Shown: positions 1-9,269, counted from the stretch's first letter. The stretch is DNA of 64,000 bases from Bradyrhizobium manausense (GCF_018129685.1 NZ_JAFCLG010000001.1:496001-560000), one strand, 5' to 3'. Notes: a model not told the origin generated them from the sequence alone. Translations and numbers: made by a program.

Positions 1-633
1 GACAAGGTTGAGATTGCCGAGCGGCCGCAAATATGGCTGCGCCAGCCAGAACAGGCCGACGAGGATGGCAACCGACAGCGCGGCCGTCAGCACCATGCGA
101 GTGTTGCCGGCACGCAGCAGCCGCAGCAAGGCGAACGCCGCCATCAGGCAGATACCGGCCGGCAGCGCCGCGGCGCGCCACATGTTCGAGATCTGCAACG
201 CCGGCGTGGTGATGAAGCTTTCCTCGTAGGCGTATTCGGACGCTGGCCAGACGATCAGCGCCAAGAACGCCAGCGCCGCGCAGGTCGCGACGACGTCGAG
301 ATAGGCGCGCATCGCCGGCCCGGCGCTGGCGACAATCGCGGTCATGCGCATGTGTTCGGAGCGACGGAACGCGACCGCCGCGCCCAGCATCGCCAACCAC
401 AGGAACAGGATCGAGGCCAGCTCGTCCGACCAGATCAGCGGCCGGTGCACGCCGTAGCGCGCGACCACGCCGGCAAACAGGATCACGATCTCGGCGACCA
501 CCAGGATCGCCGCCGGAATCTCGACGACAAGGCCGAGGAGCCGCTCCACCGAGGCCAGCCAAGGGGATCGGCGAGGGGGCTGAACAGCCACCTCGCCCAT
601 GAGTTCGGTCACCTGAACCTCGACGTGAGCCAT
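1..633 (-). CDS. TRAP transporter permease, DctQ-type N-terminal part (cut by window edge)
   Basis: The frame is open from an ATG at 633 to the left edge (211 codons), so the gene continues outside the window. It reads as a DctQ-type small permease with several hydrophobic helices and the typical W-S-D-E-L segment between helices 2 and 3. The last visible residues (...LRPLGNLNLV) resemble the linker to a DctM large permease, so a fused DctQM is likely but cannot be shown here. An SD-like GGAG lies 6 nt upstream of the start, and dctP ends 15 nt before it, so the two form an operon. The role is secondary, ion-driven uptake of an organic acid across the inner membrane. The substrate is unknown. 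Confidence 0.85.
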   Translation of the reverse strand, partial: MAHVEVQVTELMGEVAVQPPRRSPWLASVERLLGLVVEIPAAILVVAEIVILFAGVVARYGVHRPLIWSDELASILFLWLAMLGAAVAFRRSEHMRMTAIVASAGPAMRAYLDVVATCAALAFLALIVWPASEYAYEESFITTPALQISNMWRAAALPAGICLMAAFALLRLLRAGNTRMVLTAALSVAILVGLFWLAQPYLRPLGNLNLV

Positions 634-648
634 GATGGCTCCAGCGCG

Positions 649-1680
649 TTACGACAGCTTCCCGACGGCCTTTTCGAGCAGTTCCCAGGCCTGGTCGCCG
701 TATTTGCCTTTCCACTCGCCATAGAAGCCCGCGGAGCGCAGCTTGTCGCGGAACGGCGCGACGGTGGGCTGATTGAAGGTGAGGCCCTTGCCCGCGAGCT
801 CCTGCTGAAGGGTGGCGTTCAGCTTGGCGGTATCCTCACGTTCCTTGATCGCGGCAGCATTGATGTTCTTGGCGACGATGGTGCGAACATCCTCCGGCAA
901 GGCGCTCCAGGCCTTGCGGTTGGCCAGGAACCAGAAGCCGTCCCACATGTGATTGGTGAGTGAGCAGAACTTCTGCACCTCGTACAGCTTTGCCGTCGAG
1001 ATGATCGCCAGCGGGTTCTCCTGGCCCTCGACGATCTTGGTCTGGAGCGCGGAATACACTTCGGCGAAATTGATCGATGCGGGCGCGGCGTCGAACGCCT
1101 TGAACATCGAGGTCCACAGCGGCGACACCGGCACGCGGATCTTGAAGCCCTTGAAATCGTCGGGACCGTTGATCGGCTTGGTCGACGACGTGGTCTGGCG
1201 GAAGCCGTTGTCCCAGATCTTGTCCATCACCTCGAGCCCGGCCTTCTTGATCTCGCCGCGGACGAAGCCGCCGAGGTCGCCGTCCATGGCCTTCCAGACC
1301 GTGTCGTAGTCCGGGAACGCGAAGCCGATGCCGTTGATCGAGGCGGCCGGCACGAGGGTCGACAGGATCAAGCCCGACAGCGTGAAGAACTCGACGCCAC
1401 CGGAGCGGATCTGGCTCAGCATGTCGGTGTCGGAGCCGAGCTGGTTGTTCGGGAAGATCTGGAGGTCGAACTTGCCGTTCGTCTCGGTCTTGATCGCCGC
1501 AGCCATCTCCTTGGCGCGCAAGTTCAGCGGATGCGTGTCCGGCAGGTTGTTGGCGTATTTATAAGTGAACTCGGCGGCCTGGGCACGGGCTACATAGGGC
1601 GCGCTGACGCCGCCAAAAACGGCGGTCGCGGCGGAGGCCTTGAGAAGCGTACGGCGGGAAAAACGCGTTGAAAAGACCAT
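649..1680 (-). CDS. dctP: TRAP transporter substrate-binding protein DctP
   Basis: A 343-residue periplasmic solute-binding protein of the DctP/TRAP family. The N-terminus carries a twin-arginine-like signal (S-R-R-T-L-L-K at residues 8-14) followed by a hydrophobic stretch, with cleavage probably near residue 33-36. The body has the family's ordered segments, including the conserved arginine region in F-K-G-F-K-I-R-V-P, whose Arg usually binds the substrate carboxylate. I chose the ATG at 1680 over an upstream in-frame start at 1722 because it places the signal peptide at the extreme N-terminus. It is the first gene of an operon with the permease at 633. The ligand cannot be predicted from sequence alone. 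Confidence 0.93.
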   Translation of the reverse strand: MVFSTRFSRRTLLKASAATAVFGGVSAPYVARAQAAEFTYKYANNLPDTHPLNLRAKEMAAAIKTETNGKFDLQIFPNNQLGSDTDMLSQIRSGGVEFFTLSGLILSTLVPAASINGIGFAFPDYDTVWKAMDGDLGGFVRGEIKKAGLEVMDKIWDNGFRQTTSSTKPINGPDDFKGFKIRVPVSPLWTSMFKAFDAAPASINFAEVYSALQTKIVEGQENPLAIISTAKLYEVQKFCSLTNHMWDGFWFLANRKAWSALPEDVRTIVAKNINAAAIKEREDTAKLNATLQQELAGKGLTFNQPTVAPFRDKLRSAGFYGEWKGKYGDQAWELLEKAVGKLS

Positions 1681-2531
1681 GGGTCTGCTTCCTCGGAAGT
1701 TTGTTCTTGTTGTGAGACGCAAACCTATACGGACGTCCGGTCAGCAGTCATCTGCGATCTCGCGAAGCCCGCTTATTGCAGCCGGACAAGGTCGCGGCAA
1801 TATCGGCTTTCGGCGTGGCCATCGGCGGCACAGAAACGCGAAAACAACCCCATGCACAGTAGCCGTCAAGATTGGAGACGCTGGGCCAAAAATAGGCGTG
1901 GGAGCAAATGCGGCGTGGTAGCATCTAGACCTAAATATTTGATCTAATTGGGTATAAATATATTCCATAATATACCTTATGCGAATCACGGATATGGACG
2001 GACGGATCGGAACGGCCTGTGGCGATCGATCCATTTTGAGTCTGGTCAGTCCTGTTTTGAGTCCGGCTCGATGAATTGAGTCCGGCGGCTCTTTGGACCA
2101 GCAAGAAGCGGAATGGCCGGCTTCTGTTGAACTCAGCGTCGAGCCGGCAAAGCAATTGGCAACCAGGGAGTTCAATAGGCGTTGAGGCGGACCAGTGCAG
2201 CGCCGGGTAGCGCAAGGCCATCCAGTGGACCGCAATCGAGGCCACAGTGAAGGTCTATCACCACCCTGCTCGCCTGCCCCTTGCTGACAAGCTATCAGCC
2301 AACACCCGTCGGTCGACTTTAGGCACGAGGCAAGGTTAGAGCCCCGAATCGCTGAAGACGATCGCAACGTCGCCGCGAATTGCGCCAGCGAATTGCCCAG
2401 TCCGCTACCAAACACCGCAGCGGTTGCCCAAGAGATTCGTCTGGACCTCAGTCGAAATCCACGATGTGATCAGCGCGCGTGTGGCCGGCGTTCGCGTGGA
2501 TCGCTTCGGGCGATCACCGTGTACGCTCCGA
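1681..2531. other. 851-nt region without a convincing gene
   Basis: This gap lies between dctP and the CBS-BON gene. A conspicuously AT-rich patch at about 1926-1985 stands out from the GC-rich surroundings and probably holds the dctP promoter. The frames that are open here (for example 1741-2415 on the minus strand) translate to low-complexity, Arg/Ser/Cys-rich sequence without family features. I see no tRNA, repeat or transposase motif. Confidence 0.5.
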
Positions 2532-3290
2532 CTAGAGTGGCTCGTCATCCAACGTGGACGGTTCCATCTGAAGCGACACGAAATCGCCTCCGCCATAATC
2601 ATCCTCGGGGTCGGGTCGATCAGGCTGGACAGATAGCCTGTCATCCACCCTTCGTACGCCCGGAACGTTCTCGCACGCCACGATGACCGCTCGATGCGCG
2701 TTTTCACCCCTGATGACGCCATGCACGATGACCGTGCCATTCTTCACGCTCACGTTCAGGCAAACCGGCTGCCACGGTGTCCCCGCCAGAGCGGCAATTA
2801 CGGACCGACGAACCTGATCGTCATCCCTGGAGGAGCCCGAAGCGCTGGTCAGCGGGCCTGCAATTGCGGACAGGAAGTCCGAACGGGTGATGATGCCGAC
2901 GATGGACCCGTCGCGCATGACCGGAACATGGTTGAGATGCCGGCGCTCCATGAGATCGGCGACCTCCGCAAGCTCCGACTGCTCGGTGGTCGACGCCGGA
3001 TGACGCGTCATGACCTCCTCGACCGTACGTCCATGTTCCTTCACGAACTCAGCTGCGACCCTGGTGGTGCCCAGCAGCATCGTCAGCAACGGGTTACGCG
3101 CGTGCTCCGTTCCGGTTTCGGGGCGCCGGAGGAAGTCGCTCTCGCAGATGATTCCCACCAGCTTCCCCTCCTCGTCCACGACTGGCAGGCCGCTGATGTG
3201 ATGGGCAAGCATGACCCTGATGGCGTCGGCGATCGGCGCCTCGGGCCTGATCGTCACGACGTGTCGGGACATGATCTGATGCGCGCGCAT
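2532..3290 (-). CDS. Tandem CBS domain protein with C-terminal BON domain
   Basis: A 252-residue soluble protein. Two CBS motifs occupy about residues 1-60 and 90-145; each ends in a V-G-I-I-x-x-S-D-F-L segment. A BON domain follows at about 157-223 and the tail is acidic. CBS pairs bind adenosyl nucleotides, and BON domains are thought to contact membranes or ligands. In rhizobia such proteins are usually stress or energy-status sensors of unknown target. I preferred the ATG at 3290, which has GGAG about 10 nt upstream, to the in-frame TTG at 3314. The gene is divergent from the cytochrome c gene at 3401, and the 110-nt gap must hold both promoters. Function beyond ligand sensing is not known. 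Confidence 0.88.
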   Translation of the reverse strand: MRAHQIMSRHVVTIRPEAPIADAIRVMLAHHISGLPVVDEEGKLVGIICESDFLRRPETGTEHARNPLLTMLLGTTRVAAEFVKEHGRTVEEVMTRHPASTTEQSELAEVADLMERRHLNHVPVMRDGSIVGIITRSDFLSAIAGPLTSASGSSRDDDQVRRSVIAALAGTPWQPVCLNVSVKNGTVIVHGVIRGENAHRAVIVACENVPGVRRVDDRLSVQPDRPDPEDDYGGGDFVSLQMEPSTLDDEPL

Positions 3291-3400
3291 GTCTTTCGCT
3301 CCGGCAAGAGCCAAGAGTTATTGGACTTGGCAAATCGCGTCTTGATCAGGATCAACGAAGGGACGGCCCGCGATGCCATTGTGACGACCGACGTCGGAAC

Positions 3401-4117
3401 ATGTCGATCATGCGCTTGCGAGAGCTTCTGTTGGTTGCGACCCTTGTGACGCTGTCCGCCGCCGGCGCTGCAGTGCGAGCGGACGTGTCTGTCGCACTGT
3501 CCGACCTCATGACCAGACTCCAGCTTCAGCACGCGAAACTATGGTTTGCGGGTAAGCTGAAGAATTGGAGCCTTGCGGATTACGAGGTTCAACAGATCGA
3601 CGCCAATCTTGAAGCCGCCGGCAGATTGCTGGCGGACCCGTCGCGCACCGGTCGCATCAGGGAACAGCTAGGGGCCGTGCGCCAGGCGGTTCAGTCGAAG
3701 GACCTCGCCGCGTTCATGGCGTCGTATGGCGCCCTGACAAACGAATGCAACGATTGCCATCGGAGCAGCGGATATGCCTCGCTCGTCATGCAGATCCCGC
3801 TCACCCTGCCCGTCCCCAATCAGCTGTTCGTAGACCAGGTGTCAGAGGGACGCGCGCTTGCCAACGCGTCTTGCGGACCATGCCACGTCGTCGCTGATGC
3901 CGTGAAGGACGCGCCTGCCTTCCGCCCACCACCGCCAGGCTTCCGGGAGATCGTCAGCCGGCCGTCGTTCTCCGCCGACGGCATGCGACAATTCCTGACG
4001 TCAAGCCATCGACGCCTGGGACCAGACCAGGCTATGCCGAATCCGAGGCTCTCCGAATACCAGATCGAAGCCATCGTAGCCTACCTGGAGACCTTGCGAG
4101 CGGAGCAGCGTCGTTGA
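3401..4117 (+). CDS. Secreted diheme c-type cytochrome
   Basis: A 238-residue protein with an N-terminal signal peptide (residues about 1-27) and two heme c attachment sites, C-N-D-C-H at 116-120 and C-G-P-C-H at 158-162. The first half is helical with no heme motif and resembles the four-helix part of cytochrome c-prime/c556 proteins; the second half is a small class I domain ending in an A-Y-L-E-T-L helix. Met residues in the C-terminal half could be axial ligands. It should act in the periplasm as an electron carrier, but the partner is unknown. ATG 3410 is an alternative start, and neither start has a strong SD. It is transcribed away from the CBS-BON gene. Confidence 0.85.
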   Translation: MSIMRLRELLLVATLVTLSAAGAAVRADVSVALSDLMTRLQLQHAKLWFAGKLKNWSLADYEVQQIDANLEAAGRLLADPSRTGRIREQLGAVRQAVQSKDLAAFMASYGALTNECNDCHRSSGYASLVMQIPLTLPVPNQLFVDQVSEGRALANASCGPCHVVADAVKDAPAFRPPPPGFREIVSRPSFSADGMRQFLTSSHRRLGPDQAMPNPRLSEYQIEAIVAYLETLRAEQRR

Positions 4118-4148
4118 GACGCGAACCACCAGCCTCCCGCGGCACGCT

Positions 4149-4967
4149 CTAGCGCAGCGGCAACTGCTCCAGCTGGCTCTGTGCTTTCTTCACCGCCGCC
4201 GCGAACCAGCTCTGGTTCGGCGCCTCCTTGGCGAAGCATTTTGTGTAGGCCTCCATCGCCCGGTCTTCCTTGGCCATGGAGTCCTCCGGCACTTTCTTCG
4301 CCATCATCTGCTTCCAGACTTTTTCGCAAGCCGGGATCTCTGCCGTCTTCACCGCGTCGGTCGCGGCGAGGAAGAACACCCTCTCGCCCTGGATGGCGAC
4401 CACGTCGATCTCGTGCGGTGCTCCCTTCAGGTCGCCATTGCCGCGTATGCCGAGCACGGCCACGGCCGCGCTGACCGATGCGGGTTTGGTGATCGACAGC
4501 TCCGCATATTTGGCAAAGGCCGAGTCCTGGATCGCCTGATAGTAGAAGCGGTCCGACTTGAACGCGGCATCGATCTCCTGCGGCATGCCGTCCTTGCCAT
4601 GCTCGTGCAGCCAGTGTTTGAGCAGTGAGGTCGTCGTCACCACGGCTTGCTGCTTGTCGCCTTCAGTGGCGAATCCAAGCCCGTCGAGATGGCCAAAGCC
4701 GATGTCTTCCCTGAACAGCGTGTCGACGTTCGACTTACCTTCGGCCGGCAGCCCCTTGATCGTCACCGGTCCCACCAGCCCGCGTAGCACCCCGGTCAAC
4801 TCGTCGAGCGCGGCGTCGTGCTGCTTGGACGTTTCGTCGCTCTCCTTGGCCTTCGAGAACTTGGCGATATAGCGGTCGCGCAGATCGAGATAGTGCTGCT
4901 CGGAAGAAGCCGCGTGTGCGGGCGCGGCAAAAAAGGCGAGCAGGCAGAGCAAGGCAAGCGATCTCAT
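4149..4967 (-). CDS. Exported protein of unknown function
   Basis: A 272-residue protein with a clear Sec signal peptide (cleavage near A-H-A-A-S, residue 17-19) and a soluble, helix-rich mature part. Only two Cys remain in the mature sequence (P-A-C-E-K and T-K-C-F-A), which could form a disulfide. I do not recognise a family. An upstream in-frame start would extend the ORF to 5066, but the ATG at 4967 puts the signal sequence at the N-terminus and is preferred. The gene converges on the diheme cytochrome gene (stops 31 nt apart) and diverges from the PilZ-HTH gene. No function can be assigned. Confidence 0.8.
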   Translation of the reverse strand: MRSLALLCLLAFFAAPAHAASSEQHYLDLRDRYIAKFSKAKESDETSKQHDAALDELTGVLRGLVGPVTIKGLPAEGKSNVDTLFREDIGFGHLDGLGFATEGDKQQAVVTTTSLLKHWLHEHGKDGMPQEIDAAFKSDRFYYQAIQDSAFAKYAELSITKPASVSAAVAVLGIRGNGDLKGAPHEIDVVAIQGERVFFLAATDAVKTAEIPACEKVWKQMMAKKVPEDSMAKEDRAMEAYTKCFAKEAPNQSWFAAAVKKAQSQLEQLPLR

Positions 4968-5152
4968 CGGGAATTTCCGGACGGCTGGGGACGATATCCA
5001 ATCTTGGTGGCGATGACGGGCCGGAAGGTTCATCCCCTGCGGCCGCCTGCTCCACCGCAGAACCAATCCTTCACCATGCCGGTCAGGTTCAATTGAGCAC
5101 GGGGACCCCCAGAGGTAGAATCGGCGACTGACTTTTCCGGGGGGCGACGTCC

Positions 5153-5719
5153 ATGAGCGAATTGCGCGCGGCGACCAGGCAATCCACGGCGAGGACCGGG
5201 ATCATCGAGTTCGACGGCGCAAGGGGACCCGTGAGCATCCCCTGCACCATCGCTGATGTCTCCGGCACCGGCGCGCGGCTGAAGCTCGATTGGTCGCTGG
5301 CGTTTCCGAAACAGGCCACGCTGATTTTCACCGACGGCCTGCGCAAGCCCTGTCATGTGGCCTGGCAGAAACGACGGCTGCTCGGCGTCGCATTCGCTGA
5401 CGGCATTGCGAGCCTGGACGAGCAGGCCCTGATGATGACCGAGGAAGAGCAGGCCCTGCACAGGCGGCATATCGGCGCGCAGGTCAAGGGCGCGCGCGAG
5501 GCGCGGGGCTACACCGAGGCCCAGATTGCGAACCTCGTCGGCGTCTCGCCCGAATTCGTTGAACGCGCCGAACGGGGCGAGATCAGCATCCCTCTCCACC
5601 AGCTCACCCATATGGCCGATCTGTTCCTGGTTGACCTCGACAGTCTGGTCGCTGGCCCGGCGTCGATCGGATCGCCGTCGGTTGAGTGGCTCGGTGCTGC
5701 CACCTGCCCGCCTCGCTAG
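5153..5719 (+). CDS. PilZ domain fused to an XRE-type helix-turn-helix
   Basis: A 188-residue protein. The N-terminal part (about 1-85) is a PilZ domain with both halves of the c-di-GMP signature visible: R-A-A-T-R (R5, R9), and D-V-S-G-T-G (D35, S37, G40) 26 residues later. A second domain (about 106-166) is a Cro/C1-type HTH with the usual A-R-E-A-R-G-Y-T start and an A-E-R-G-E-I-S turn. No membrane segment is seen. The architecture suggests a DNA-binding protein, or an adaptor, whose activity responds to cyclic di-GMP. That is inference from domains only, and the HTH may mediate protein contacts. It stands alone and is divergent from the exported unknown. Confidence 0.85.
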   Translation: MSELRAATRQSTARTGIIEFDGARGPVSIPCTIADVSGTGARLKLDWSLAFPKQATLIFTDGLRKPCHVAWQKRRLLGVAFADGIASLDEQALMMTEEEQALHRRHIGAQVKGAREARGYTEAQIANLVGVSPEFVERAERGEISIPLHQLTHMADLFLVDLDSLVAGPASIGSPSVEWLGAATCPPR

Positions 5720-5776
5720 CTGCGCGAGATTTCGCTGTCCATTCCGGCCTTCAGCACCGTGGCCCGGCTGGAGAGC

Positions 5777-5968
5777 TCAATAGTGCCCGGCCAAATGGAT
5801 CAGAAGCTGAACCAAGGAGGCGCCGCCGATCGGCGCGATCAGCAGCAGAAGCGCATTCACGCCGATCAACCAGACCAATACCTTCTGTTCCCGCATGGAG
5901 AGACGACGCCGGGGAGGATCGGGCCGCGGGTCTTCCGGCGGCCAATAACCGGGCAGATCGACGAACAT
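5777..5968 (-). CDS. Small single-pass membrane protein, hypothetical
   Basis: A 63-residue protein. It has a Pro-rich, polar N-terminus (about 1-24), a basic stretch, and one long hydrophobic segment (about 30-58) that could be one helix or a hairpin. A start at 5968 and a stop 98 nt before the amine oxidase stop place it on the same strand as that gene, but downstream of it. I do not recognise it. It looks real because the polar/hydrophobic pattern is coherent, but it could be spurious. Confidence 0.6.
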   Translation of the reverse strand: MFVDLPGYWPPEDPRPDPPRRRLSMREQKVLVWLIGVNALLLLIAPIGGASLVQLLIHLAGHY

Positions 5969-6065
5969 CTGGGCTCATTCCTCTGGCCGCTGAACGGCGG
6001 CAAGCCAAGCCACGAGCCTTGCAACAGCAAGCGCTTGCGTCAAGCAGGAACCCGCGCGCCCGGCT

Positions 6066-8051
6066 CTAGTGGCAACATGATCCGCCGCCATCCTTCTGCC
6101 CGCCCGCGAGCACACTGCGGCTGTTACGGTCCGGCGGGATGTCGCCCGCGGCATTGGCTGCGAAGAAACCGGTCGGCTTCAGCATGAAGCCGGCATATTC
6201 GACCGGCATGATCGGAAAATCCTCGGGCTTGCAGATGTGGGTGTGGCCGAACGAGTGCCACAGCACGATGTCTGTATTCTCGATGTTGCGGTTCTGCGCG
6301 GCGTAGCGCGGCAGGCCGTCGCCGCCGGCATGGTTGTTGGGATAATCGCCGCTGGCGTATTTCTCGTCCTTGTCGAAGGCCGTGACCCAGACATGTTTGG
6401 TGGCAAAACCGCCGCGCTTGCGCACGTAGCTGCCCTCCTGCGCCAGCATCAGCGGGCTCGGATTGACCACGAGCTTGTAGGCGGGTGCATTGCCGACCGA
6501 ATTGATCTCGTTCGGGTTGCTGATCTTCCAGAACCGGCCGGTCTCGCCATTGGCAATGCAAGCAGCATCGCGCTCACGTGAGAGCACGCGCGTCGTGGTG
6601 TCGAACACGTTGCCATGCGGATTGTCGCGACCCCAGGGCCGCGGCACGAACTCATGTTCGCTGACGGTGTTGCCGCCGCCGTCGAGATCCATGTGCATGC
6701 GCACGTTGAAGAAGTGCTGGTGCGTTGGGCCGCCAAGATTGTCATCGACCATGCCGCCCCATTGGTACTTTTCGCCTGATGGCACGGCGGCCGTCTGGAT
6801 GATGCCGGTGAGCTTGGTCTCGAGCTGGATCGTGCCGTCCTGGTAGAGATACCAGTAGAAACCATAATCGTAGTTTCCGACGGTGGCGAAGAACGAGATC
6901 ACCAGCCGCCGCGATCTGCGCACCTCGAACAGGCCGTTGCGGAATTCGTAGTGCTTCCAGGCAATTCCGTAGTCTTCTTCATGCATGCAGATGGCGTTCT
7001 GCATCACGAAGGGATTTCCATGGTTGTCGGCGGCCGGCACGTCAAAATAATGGATGTGGCCGAGGCAGTCGCAGCCGAGCTCCAGCGCATTGGCGAGCAT
7101 GCCGAGCCCGTATTCGCCGGCGTCGAACGCCGACTTCCAGAAATGGTTGGCGGTCGGATCGGCATAGGGCACCACCATTTCGGTGACGCTGGCGCGATGG
7201 ATCAGCGAGCGCTTGCGCGCGCCGTCCTGATAGGCGAGCTGGTGCAGCACCAGCCCCTCGCGCGGCGTGAAGCCGACGCGAAAGCTCCATTTCTGCCAAT
7301 CGACCTTCCATCCGTCGACCTGGAAGCTCGCCCCCTCGGGCTGCTCGATATGCAGCGGCTTGATGTCGGTGCGCGGGCTCGTGACTTCATGGGCGCCATA
7401 GTTCCGCTTCTTGCGCGGGATCGGGACAACGGGGTCTTCGTCGGTGAGGTGGAGCACCTTGCCGCTGATCAGGTCGACGACGGCGACCACGCCCTCGATC
7501 GGATGGGCATAACCGTTGTCCTGGAGATGCTCGCGAAAGAAGCTGACGGCGCGAACGATGCGGGCGCCGCGCTCATATTCGAAATCGAAGAAGCCGGACG
7601 AGAATGGGTCGACCTGGACCAGCTCGATATCCTTGTCGGTCAATCCGCGCCGAACCATCGCCGCGCGCCAGCCAGGATCGGCCTTGACCACGGCCTCGCA
7701 CTTGAAGAATTCCTCGAGCATCACCGATGGCTGCCCGTAGGGCGCCTCGCGGTTCGGAATGACCTTGCGGGCAACGATCTCGCCGCGGCCGAGATCGACG
7801 ATGTGCTCGATCGCCTCGCCCGTCACAACGTCGAGCGTCAGCGCGAAAGCGTGGCGCGATGTCCCGCCCGCGGCCAGCTCCTGCTTGGTCGGCTCCTCCA
7901 GCCGCACCGTCGGGAAACGGCAGTTCTCCGGCGATGTCGCGGCCGCGCGAACCAGCGCGCAGGCCGCCGTGATCTCCTCCGCGGTCAGCGGATCGAGCGG
8001 ATGCGGCGGCGCGGTCTGCGTTGACGGCTTGGCTTTGACGGTATCGAGCAT
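6066..8051 (-). CDS. Copper-containing primary-amine oxidase
   Basis: A 661-residue quinoprotein amine oxidase that oxidises primary amines to aldehydes with release of ammonia and hydrogen peroxide. The topaquinone precursor is Y394 in V-G-N-Y-D-Y. The three copper ligands are H444 and H446 (T-H-Q-H) and H605 (G-H-T-H-I). The catalytic base is D310 in A-F-D-A-G-E-Y-G-L-G. Length and domain order (two small N-terminal domains, then the large catalytic beta-sandwich) match bacterial enzymes such as the Arthrobacter oxidases. No signal peptide is seen, so it is probably cytoplasmic. The C-terminus ends in an unusual G-G-G-S-C-C-H tail. It lies 15 nt downstream of the hydrolase gene in one operon, with an AraC-type regulator divergent. 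The substrate is unknown. Confidence 0.95.
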   Translation of the reverse strand: MLDTVKAKPSTQTAPPHPLDPLTAEEITAACALVRAAATSPENCRFPTVRLEEPTKQELAAGGTSRHAFALTLDVVTGEAIEHIVDLGRGEIVARKVIPNREAPYGQPSVMLEEFFKCEAVVKADPGWRAAMVRRGLTDKDIELVQVDPFSSGFFDFEYERGARIVRAVSFFREHLQDNGYAHPIEGVVAVVDLISGKVLHLTDEDPVVPIPRKKRNYGAHEVTSPRTDIKPLHIEQPEGASFQVDGWKVDWQKWSFRVGFTPREGLVLHQLAYQDGARKRSLIHRASVTEMVVPYADPTANHFWKSAFDAGEYGLGMLANALELGCDCLGHIHYFDVPAADNHGNPFVMQNAICMHEEDYGIAWKHYEFRNGLFEVRRSRRLVISFFATVGNYDYGFYWYLYQDGTIQLETKLTGIIQTAAVPSGEKYQWGGMVDDNLGGPTHQHFFNVRMHMDLDGGGNTVSEHEFVPRPWGRDNPHGNVFDTTTRVLSRERDAACIANGETGRFWKISNPNEINSVGNAPAYKLVVNPSPLMLAQEGSYVRKRGGFATKHVWVTAFDKDEKYASGDYPNNHAGGDGLPRYAAQNRNIENTDIVLWHSFGHTHICKPEDFPIMPVEYAGFMLKPTGFFAANAAGDIPPDRNSRSVLAGGQKDGGGSCCH

Positions 8052-8066
8052 GATGATGTCCAGATG

Positions 8067-9269
8067 TCAGCGCGGGGCAAGATGCGTCGCGATGGCGCGG
8101 AAGGCCGCGAACCAGCGTTGGTCGATCGGAACGTCCATCGCCTTGGGCTGCGTCGCGAGCTTGACGATGACGGTGTCGGAGTCGAGATCGACATGGAGGT
8201 GCTGGCCGTGGATCCCGATCGCCGTCAGTGCGTTGCGCGCCGGATCGATCGTGAACCACTTGCTGCGATAGCGCGCGCCCGGAAAGAACTCGGCGAGGTC
8301 GCCGTCGGCCCAGGCCTTGGGGTCTCCGTTCTCTCTGATATCGTCGATCCACCAGCCCGGCACGACCTGCCGTCCCTCCACCACGCCGCGATTGCGCATC
8401 ATCTCGCCGAACCGCAGCAGGTCGCGCGCGGTGACGGAGATACCGCCCGCCAGGCGGCCCATGCCATGGCTGTCGAGCGTTAGCGAGCCGTCCTCCTCGG
8501 CGCCCAGGGGCTGCCAGAGACAGTCCGAGAGGATTCGATGGTAGGGCATGCCGCAGGCGCGCTCATAGACCCAGCCGAGCACCTCGGTGTTGGTCGAGAC
8601 GTAGTGAAACACCTTGCCATGCGGCTTGCCGGTGCCGCGGAGCGTTGCGAGATAGGCGCGCTGATGGCCGGGCTCGACGCCTGATGGCGGCACGTCCCAG
8701 CCCGAGGCGAAGCGGTAGCGCGCGACGTCCCCGGCGGGATCCTCATAGTCCTCCTCGAACTGGATGGCGACGGCCATGTCGAGAAGGTTGCGGACCGTGC
8801 AGGTGCCATAGACCGAACTCTCGAGCTCCGGCACATAGCGCACCACCCTCGCCTCCGGATCGACCAGCCCACGCGCGGCCAGCACACCGCCGAGCGTGCC
8901 GGCGATGGCCTTGCTGATCGAGCAGATCAGGTGCGGCGTGGTCACGCTCATGCCGTCGCCATACCATTCGTGGATCAGCGTACCCCTGTTCATCACGAGC
9001 AGCGCATCGGCGAAGGTCTCGCGCAGCGTCGCTTCGATCGTGGTCTTGATGCCATCGGGGGCGGTGAAGGCGAGCTTTGCCAGCTCGCGCGGCGCGCTCG
9101 TTATCTTCGTCGGCTGCGCGGAGCGGCGGATCTCGGCGGTCGGCAACACCTCGCGCGTGTGGGTGAAGCCCCAGCGGATGGCTGGAAAGCTGCGCCAGTT
9201 GGCGCGCGTGACCTGGGCCTCGAGCGAAGGCGGGCTGCCGCGCATGATCTCGGTCGGTCGCATCTTCAT
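8067..9269 (-). CDS. Beta-lactamase-fold serine hydrolase, 6-aminohexanoate-dimer-hydrolase (NylB) type
   Basis: A 400-residue serine hydrolase of the class C beta-lactamase/NylB superfamily. The catalytic S-x-x-K is S117-I-S-K120 within L-I-C-S-I-S-K. A Tyr follows at Y223 in F-H-Y-V-S-T-N-T, with spacing close to that in NylB. These enzymes hydrolyse esters or amide bonds of linear oligomers. There is no signal peptide, so the location is probably cytoplasmic. The gene is the first of an operon with the copper amine oxidase 15 nt downstream. This pairing suggests that the hydrolase releases a primary amine that the oxidase then consumes, which is inference. An in-frame ATG at 9263 is an alternative start. 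Confidence 0.9.
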   Translation of the reverse strand: MKMRPTEIMRGSPPSLEAQVTRANWRSFPAIRWGFTHTREVLPTAEIRRSAQPTKITSAPRELAKLAFTAPDGIKTTIEATLRETFADALLVMNRGTLIHEWYGDGMSVTTPHLICSISKAIAGTLGGVLAARGLVDPEARVVRYVPELESSVYGTCTVRNLLDMAVAIQFEEDYEDPAGDVARYRFASGWDVPPSGVEPGHQRAYLATLRGTGKPHGKVFHYVSTNTEVLGWVYERACGMPYHRILSDCLWQPLGAEEDGSLTLDSHGMGRLAGGISVTARDLLRFGEMMRNRGVVEGRQVVPGWWIDDIRENGDPKAWADGDLAEFFPGARYRSKWFTIDPARNALTAIGIHGQHLHVDLDSDTVIVKLATQPKAMDVPIDQRWFAAFRAIATHLAPR

